In this document: positions 60,401 through 64,000 of the stretch, piece after piece
How positions within the stretch are numbered: the stretch's first letter is position 1
How the letters are laid out: every line of letters begins with the position of its first letter
NCBI GenBank assembly: GCA_013076295.1
Contig: RQOL01000466.1
Coordinates: 3,515,080-3,579,079, forward strand
Origin: Sanderia malayensis
Lineage: Eukaryota; Cnidaria; Scyphozoa; Semaeostomeae; Pelagiidae
Direction: 5' to 3'
DNA length: 64,000 bases
Translations under genes and position numbers: made by a program
The notes under the pieces: model-generated
The model's database searches: none
Told to the model about the DNA's origin: nothing
Seen by the model: only the letters and a program-made list of their open reading frames with translations

Positions 60401-63400
60401 ATCAATTTACTTGTTGTTTGCCATGATCACCTAATTTATTACCTGTGTACTTTGCCTTGTGATATTGACTTCATTATTCTGTTTATTTCTGTCAGGCATG
60501 CGTGTCTTGCGGCAGAAAAGGTGCAACTGTAACATGCGCCAGAGTGATTGGCGCCCAAATGCGAAGATGTGAGATGAATTACCATTTCAACTGTGCAATC
60601 AAAGCTCATTGCATTTTCTTCAAGGACAAGGTAAGACTGTGGCTGCTTTGACCAATCAACCTTATAGTAATATTCGCCGAAACTTCTGAATGACTGAATG
60701 ACATTGTTTTATGTAATCGAGGTCGTCCTTGAGATCATATCGAGATTGCTTTGAATAGACACTGCTGTTATGTTATCAACATTTGTATTTAAGTTTGTTC
60801 ATTGTATCTGTTTGTTTGTTTTCTAGACTGTTCTTTGCCCGCAACACAAGAACTATGGCCCATTGGACCAGCGGTTGCCATCTTATGCTGTGCTTAGAAA
60901 GGTTTACATCAACAGAGACATAACCAAGCAACTTGCAAGGTGAATTTAGTAGTCGTTTACCTATTTGTTGCAATCAAACAGTCTCTCCACACATCTCGTA
61001 GCTCGCAGTGTTATCTTGAAGTTTGTTAGTCGGATGGGGCTTTTGACGTGCGATATTAATGATATTCGTTTACCTTTGCAGTGTTTTAAGGCTGAACAAT
61101 GAAAAGGAACAAAAGGCCTACACGATCCGAATTGGCAGCTTGATATTTCACGAGTTAGGCCAACTGCTACCTCACCAACTGCAGAAATTCCACACCAAAG
61201 AAGCAATTTACCCGGTAGGTTCTTTCTTCATATCTTATTTGGTTTGGTTTGGTTTGGTTTGGTTTGGTTTGGTTCCCTCTGTTCGTTGTCCCCTCCCTTC
61301 TCTTTCCCTCCCTATTCCCTTACTCTCTCTATCCCCCATTCTCGTACTTCCCCAACTCCAGCCTCCATCACCCCATAATTGTCACTATTCCCGTTTACCT
61401 GTCAGTAAATATAAATTCATGAGTAATTTTGTACCGGCCTAGCTAACGTGCCAATAATCGTGTCGTTACAGATTGGATTCCAGACAACTAGAATATATTG
61501 GAGTACAAGCAAGCTTGGCAAACGCTGTCGTTATATTTGTACCGTGAATGAACAGGACAGCAATCCCCATTTCACCGTAACAGTCGAAAGTGGTGACAAT
61601 GAAATCGGTCAGTACGCTGGACGCACGCCTAAAGGTATATGTCATTTCTACTTTCAGTCAATCAAGCACTTTGGTCATTGCTTGTTCACATGAGAGCGTT
61701 ATTTATGCTAAGCCACGGAAGAATTGATTACTGTTACGATCAAGATTTCCGTTTGTATTTACAGAGGTTTGGAGTTACATATTGGATCCGGTCCGAAAGG
61801 TGCGAGAAGACGCGAAAATGGTGAAAATTTTTCCTGAATTCATGACTGGAGAGGTGTGAAGAATTTCATTATTTGGATTTTAAATCTCGAAATTAGTCTG
61901 ACAGATGGTCAATTCACTTGGGCACTCTAGTTTATGATGGTTGTTTCATCAATTTTCATTTTATTTTTCCATTTTTTATTTTAGGATCTCTTCGGGTTGC
62001 ACGACCCTTCGTTACAAAGAATTATCGAATCGGTAAATATTAGTTACAAAAATTAGTATTCATATGTCAAAATCAGCGTATTTGACGTTCAATTTGTCCA
62101 TGCGAGTGGAAATGTTAGAATCCCTCGTAGATTGTTTTCTAACAGCTAGCTTTCTATCATCTTGAAATTGTGCTGAAGATTTGTTTTCTCCGATATTTTA
62201 CAGTTACCTGGAGTGGATACATTTCACGACTACTCATTTCGTTTTGGAAGAACACCAATGATCATGGCTGAGTTACCATTGGCTGTCAACCCATCGGGTT
62301 GTATACGATCCGAATCAACCCGACACGTCCACTTGAATCGGTAAGTTTATCCGACAAATTTCAGTTCCATTGCTATTTGTAAAAACAATCTATTTTTGTC
62401 GGGTTTGACACATCTTGCCTCCCTAATTTTATTCCGTAAAGAATTTCTTGGAATTGTTAGCACTTATGTGAGCTTGTTTGCGGTACATAAAGTATATAAA
62501 TGCACATGTAAGAGAGTAGGTTTTGCATGTTTACATTAGCTATTTCCTGTCATCATGTTGCCTTTTTATTATTCTTTGTTCTTATTCGTTTTAGACCAGT
62601 GTCATTGCGAACAGCCTCGTCATCAGATAGAGGCGATCGCATCGACTCGTTTGCAGATGACAGTAGTCAAGGTAGCATGCTTAGAAACAACTGGGCAATG
62701 ACCAAAACCGCCCAGTATCGAAAACTGAAAAGCGACTGGAAAAACATCGTGCTGCTGAGCAAATCCAGAATTCAAGGCTTGGGGTTGTTTGCAACGCGAG
62801 ACATTGAGCCTGTGAGTTTTCATTGCGTTTGAGACACTTATAATGAATAACGCAACTTCAATCAGGGCTAGTAACATTGGTTGCTACTAACTTTGACGTA
62901 TTACCCTTTGTTTTCAGAACACCATGATAATCGAATATATTGGATCGATCATTCGAAATGAGGTTGCCAACAAGAGAGAGCGAATTTACGAGGACGCGGT
63001 GGGTGTTTCTCTATCTTATATCTCTACCATCATTTCTTTTATCCCTCTCTTTATAATGCATGTCATTTTCGTTGCTTGCTTGATAAAGATAGTCTTGGTA
63101 TGATAAAGTCTCGTCAGGTAGCGACACGTGTGCATTGATCTCTATGACATCACTGTCGTTATCGTTACCTTATCCTTGTAGAGAACAATATGTATTGTGA
63201 CATTTTAGATATCAGATTTTTATTCGAACGTTTGCGTTTGCTTGATCGCATTGTGGGATAGTTTTTTATTGTGTTGCTCTCTTCGATGACTGGTATCAAT
63301 CAGATATCGTAGGGATATTTTCTTGTGCTTTGCGAATAAACAACTGAATGAATGAATCTCTCGAGCATTTATCTAATTTATACTTTTATCCTGAAGACTC

Positions 63401-63687
63401 GACACCTTGATAACTAAAAAGATTATTAGAGGTCAAATCGTACTTAGATTTGACGGATGAAATCTCGAAATCTTTTTAGCTCGAAATCTTTTTAGCTTTT
63501 GCTCAACATGTTGTGGCTAAGTTGTGCTAGTTATCTATCTCCGTGGGGTTTTCTGTTACTCGGGGCTCAACTTTTTCGTTTCTCGTTTTAGAATCGAGGT
63601 GTTTACATGTTTCGAGTGGATTCTGATACAGTTATCGATGCAACAATGACTGGTGGGCCAGCAAGATACATCAATCATTCCTGTGAC
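41778..63687 (+). CDS. KMT2C/D: KMT2C/KMT2D (MLL3/4)-type histone H3K4 methyltransferase, 3' end beyond window
   Basis: This is the catalytic subunit of the COMPASS-like complex that mono-methylates H3K4 at enhancers. I read 37 exons totalling 15,012 bp (5004 codons), every junction in phase; exon coordinates are given with the domain entries. Order: AT hook, ePHD1, PHD1-3, AT hooks, PHD4-6, HMG-like box, Gln-rich central region in a 4998-bp and a 3147-bp exon, ePHD2, FYRN, FYRC, Win motif and SET as far as NHSC. This order matches vertebrate KMT2C/D throughout. It also shows the gene undivided, unlike Drosophila, where the halves are LPT and trr. The last SET and post-SET part lies past 64000. 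The first exon read may contain the start (ATG at 41781), or an upstream coding exon may exist. The length is comparable to human KMT2C. Confidence 0.96.
42620..43458 (+). CDS. KMT2C/D: KMT2 ePHD1 (extended PHD) exons
   Basis: Exons 42620-43115 and 43296-43458. The zinc-ligand series begins LCAFCNCG, continues at [16 protein letters not shown] and [14 protein letters not shown], and ends [12 protein letters not shown] with LCPDH. This is the pre-PHD plus PHD arrangement of ePHD1 in KMT2C/D. Between the first two Cys pairs is an insert with repeated Arg-Asp pairs ([17 protein letters not shown]) and a second AT-hook-like segment, [14 protein letters not shown]. Chromatin reading is inferred from family knowledge. 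Confidence 0.9.
43739..44841 (+). CDS. KMT2C/D: KMT2 PHD1-PHD3 exons
   Basis: Exons 43739-43916, 44255-44369 and 44527-44841. PHD1 runs from [10 protein letters not shown] to [16 protein letters not shown]2 shares CQGC and continues [14 protein letters not shown] to [16 protein letters not shown]3 runs [22 protein letters not shown] to [10 protein letters not shown]. All Cys4-His-Cys3 ligands are visible. The intron at 43917-44254 carries imperfect GGAATC-type repeats and stays open in another frame, but it has an in-frame stop if retained. Confidence 0.93.
45118..46197 (+). CDS. KMT2C/D: KMT2 linker exons with AT hooks
   Basis: Exons 45118-45573, 45866-45976 and 46081-46197. The first is an acidic, Ser-rich linker ending in [16 protein letters not shown]. 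The second is basic with two AT-hook-like cores, [12 protein letters not shown] and [10 protein letters not shown]. The third reads [18 protein letters not shown], matching the conserved segment that precedes PHD4 in KMT2C (NTVVLFSSSDKFTLNQ there). Confidence 0.88.
45753..45769. repeat. Short interstitial telomere-like tract
   Basis: TTAACCCTAACCCTAAC, about 2.7 copies of the metazoan telomere hexamer (TTAGGG complement), lies in a KMT2 intron. It is too short to be more than a chance or repair-inserted tract. Confidence 0.6.
46337..48097 (+). CDS. KMT2C/D: KMT2 PHD4-PHD6 exons and basic linker
   Basis: Exons 46337-46441, 46657-46838, 46980-47144 and 47251-48097. PHD4: [37 protein letters not shown]5: [19 protein letters not shown] to WKCQWCVECTNC. 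PHD6: [32 protein letters not shown]. In human KMT2D, PHD6 reads acetylated H4K16; the same role here is inference. The long remainder of the last exon is Thr/Val/Ser-rich with a proline-rich [16 protein letters not shown] motif, an AT-hook-like core. Confidence 0.93.
46877..46938. repeat. 21-bp tandem repeat in KMT2 intron
   Basis: Three consecutive 21-bp units beginning CTTGCACTTGAATCTCCATG lie at 46877, 46898 and 46919. They sit in the intron between the PHD5 and PHD6 exons. The last unit is cut short by one base. Confidence 0.9.
48165..48278 (+). other. Alternative KMT2 exon extension ending in a stop
   Basis: An AG acceptor at 48163-48164 (TTTGCAG) would add 38 codons, [10 protein letters not shown] and on to [11 protein letters not shown], in frame with the upstream exon (ends 48097, phase 0). 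Its last codon is TAG at 48276-48278, which is also the acceptor used to enter the next exon at 48279. Use of the first acceptor would therefore end the protein after the PHD6 exon; use of the second continues the full gene. The segment looks like coding sequence, being Ser/Asp-rich with no earlier stop. Confidence 0.5.
48279..49667 (+). CDS. KMT2C/D: KMT2 linker exons, Gln/Pro-rich
   Basis: Exons 48279-48523, 48664-48809 and most of 48910-49770. [18 protein letters not shown] matches the conserved FFG-x-x-LL-x-x-xR segment of human KMT2C. The third exon is rich in CAA/CAG-encoded Gln and contains a Pro run ([12 protein letters not shown]), typical of disordered co-activator sequence. Confidence 0.88.
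49668..50188 (+). CDS. KMT2C/D: KMT2 HMG-like box
   Basis: This spans the end of exon 48910-49770 and exons 49900-49973 and 50141-50188. It reads [20 protein letters not shown], then [20 protein letters not shown] and [13 protein letters not shown], the characteristic HMG-box region of KMT2C/D preceded by its conserved KWE...LGE...APVLY segment. The box is split over three exons with phases 1 and 0. Confidence 0.9.
50336..55333 (+). CDS. KMT2C/D: KMT2 giant Gln-rich exon (4998 bp)
   Basis: A single uninterrupted exon of 1666 codons, from [13 protein letters not shown] to MSPQYQK. It contains a highly charged coiled-coil-like helix (about 51100-51260, [20 protein letters not shown]), many poly-Gln stretches encoded mostly by mixed CAA and CAG (50549-50570, 52205-52620), and long Ser/Thr/Asn-rich disorder. 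Near its end is the Cys-His-acidic repeat block listed separately. Poly-Gln with mixed codons is expected to be more stable than pure CAG. Disorder and condensate-forming behaviour are inferred from known KMT2D. Confidence 0.95.
53769..54542 (+). repeat. Eight-copy [10 protein letters not shown] acidic repeat in KMT2
   Basis: Within the giant exon, seven copies of C-[TSE]-D-G-I-H-C-G-T-D-[SD]-[ED] followed by more Glu/Asp begin at 53771, 53912, 54008, 54086, 54173, 54266 and 54380. An eighth, decayed copy ([16 protein letters not shown]) begins at 54503. Copies are 78-141 bp apart, always in frame. The spacers are unrelated, mostly Lys/Glu/Gly-rich. Codons differ between copies (TGT/TGC, GGT/GGG/GGA/GGC, ATA/ATT/ATC) while the peptide is kept, which points to selection on the protein. 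Each core has two Cys and one His plus Asp/Glu, so metal binding is conceivable, and SEDE/SEDD would suit casein kinase 2. I know of no named family with this motif. Confidence 0.93.
55691..56262 (+). CDS. KMT2C/D: KMT2 Gln-rich coiled-coil exons
   Basis: Exons 55691-55867 and 56038-56262, both phase 0 at each end. The first is almost entirely Gln with hydrophobics ([25 protein letters not shown]). The second continues [20 protein letters not shown] and ends in [14 protein letters not shown]. This corresponds to the Gln-rich helical region before the C-terminal half of KMT2C/D. Confidence 0.88.
56374..59520 (+). CDS. KMT2C/D: KMT2 second giant exon (3147 bp)
   Basis: 1049 codons in one exon. 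It starts with a basic AT-hook-like segment ([14 protein letters not shown]) and Pro/Thr-rich [13 protein letters not shown], then Gln/Pro/Met-rich disorder. It includes a charged helical stretch at about 58080-58260 ([20 protein letters not shown]) with a nuclear-localisation-like [13 protein letters not shown]. Then comes [16 protein letters not shown], a segment nearly identical in vertebrate KMT2C. At 59080-59270 lies [14 protein letters not shown] with a later CSQLC, the conserved cysteine patch just before ePHD2. Confidence 0.93.
59670..60939 (+). CDS. KMT2C/D: KMT2 ePHD2 exons
   Basis: Exons 59670-59771, 59962-60071, 60194-60320, 60496-60630 and 60827-60939. The segment [11 protein letters not shown] precedes the finger. 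Ligands: [67 protein letters not shown]. This closely follows the C-terminal extended PHD of KMT2C/D. Confidence 0.95.
61082..62340 (+). CDS. KMT2C/D: KMT2 FYRN and FYRC exons
   Basis: Exons 61082-61214, 61472-61634, 61765-61853, 61985-62032 and 62204-62340. [99 protein letters not shown]. These modules flank each other in MLL-type proteins. The exon ends with a Win-like motif GCIRSE (62297-62314). Confidence 0.95.
61238..61274. repeat. (TTTGG)n microsatellite
   Basis: About seven tandem copies of TTTGG lie in the KMT2 intron just after the exon ending at 61214, followed by a CT-rich tract. Confidence 0.95.
62595..63687 (+). CDS. KMT2C/D: KMT2 SET domain exons, truncated by window end
   Basis: Exons 62595-62811, 62918-62998 and 63592-63687. 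The SET region begins [19 protein letters not shown], then [52 protein letters not shown] and [13 protein letters not shown]. GxGLFA, EYIG and NHSC, which form the S-adenosylmethionine and catalytic pocket, are intact. The remainder (the second catalytic block with YDY and the cysteine-rich post-SET) lies beyond 64000. Position 63688 to the end is intron. Confidence 0.95.
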
Positions 63688-64000
63688 GTATGTATAACTA
63701 ATATGCTATAATTTATGCCAATCTATTCTGTCTGTGCACTCTTTAGCTTCATTTACACTACACACAATAACCCTGCTCAGCTTGGCCAAATTACTTCTGC
63801 TGTGCAGTGTAAGCGCTGACATGACGCAAAACTAGGTCAGCAGCTTTTTATACCCGAGTGCGCATGCTCTTGGCAGTAGCTAACCAGGGCTTATCTTAGT
63901 TTTGCGTTTACACTATATTTTCGAAACTTGACCTTTCACCCCACTCCCATTACTTCATTTCTCGTATTGCTCAGAGCCTGCAGTTGTTGCAGTGCTATGC

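Overview
This is eukaryotic, metazoan nuclear DNA: AT-rich, with spliced genes whose introns follow GT-AG rules and run about 70-900 bp. All coding calls come from reading exons, splice sites and phase continuity by eye. The gene set (KMT2C/D-type methyltransferase, TMC channel-like protein, GRB7/10/14-like adaptor, LanC-like protein, single-exon class A GPCR) is animal. The GPCR style and the undivided KMT2C/D gene suggest a non-bilaterian animal, perhaps a cnidarian, but the sequence alone does not prove the taxon.

Layout. 1-9570 is a satellite array of a ~184-bp monomer, about 52 copies, with a nested higher-order structure: a 740-bp four-mer present twice and a 3140-bp seventeen-mer present twice. 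It runs to within about 30 bp of a splice acceptor, so it appears to sit in an intron of the LanC-like gene, whose last three exons occupy 9608-10893 (+). 10.9-15.4 kb is non-coding with small tandem and inverted repeats. 15.4-24.6 kb (+) is a 16-exon GRB7/10/14-like adaptor (RA-PH-BPS-SH2, about 694 aa). Tail-to-tail with it is an intronless GPCR (25846-26745, -). 26.7-31.4 kb holds no recognised gene. 31.6-36.9 kb (-) is a TMC-family gene of about 18 exons.

Head-to-head with TMC, after 4.8 kb without recognised coding sequence, the rest of the window (41.8-63.7 kb, +) is one very large KMT2C/D (MLL3/MLL4; fly LPT+trr) gene. In 37 phase-consistent exons it encodes about 5004 residues: AT hooks, ePHD1 and PHD1-3, PHD4-6, an HMG-like box, two huge Gln-rich exons (5.0 and 3.1 kb), ePHD2, FYRN/FYRC and most of SET. 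It leaves the window inside the SET domain.

The most unusual signal is in the 5.0-kb KMT2 exon: seven near-identical copies plus one decayed copy of a Cys/His/acidic motif, C-[TSE]-D-G-I-H-C-G-T-D-[SD]-[ED], spaced 26-47 residues apart. I do not recognise it from any family. Other points are an Ala-to-Ile change in the KMT2 Win (WDR5-binding) motif, an alternative KMT2 3' splice site whose extension ends exactly in a stop codon, the recent satellite duplications, and a diverged satellite relic in a GRB intron. The genes are unrelated in function; nothing suggests an operon or gene cluster.
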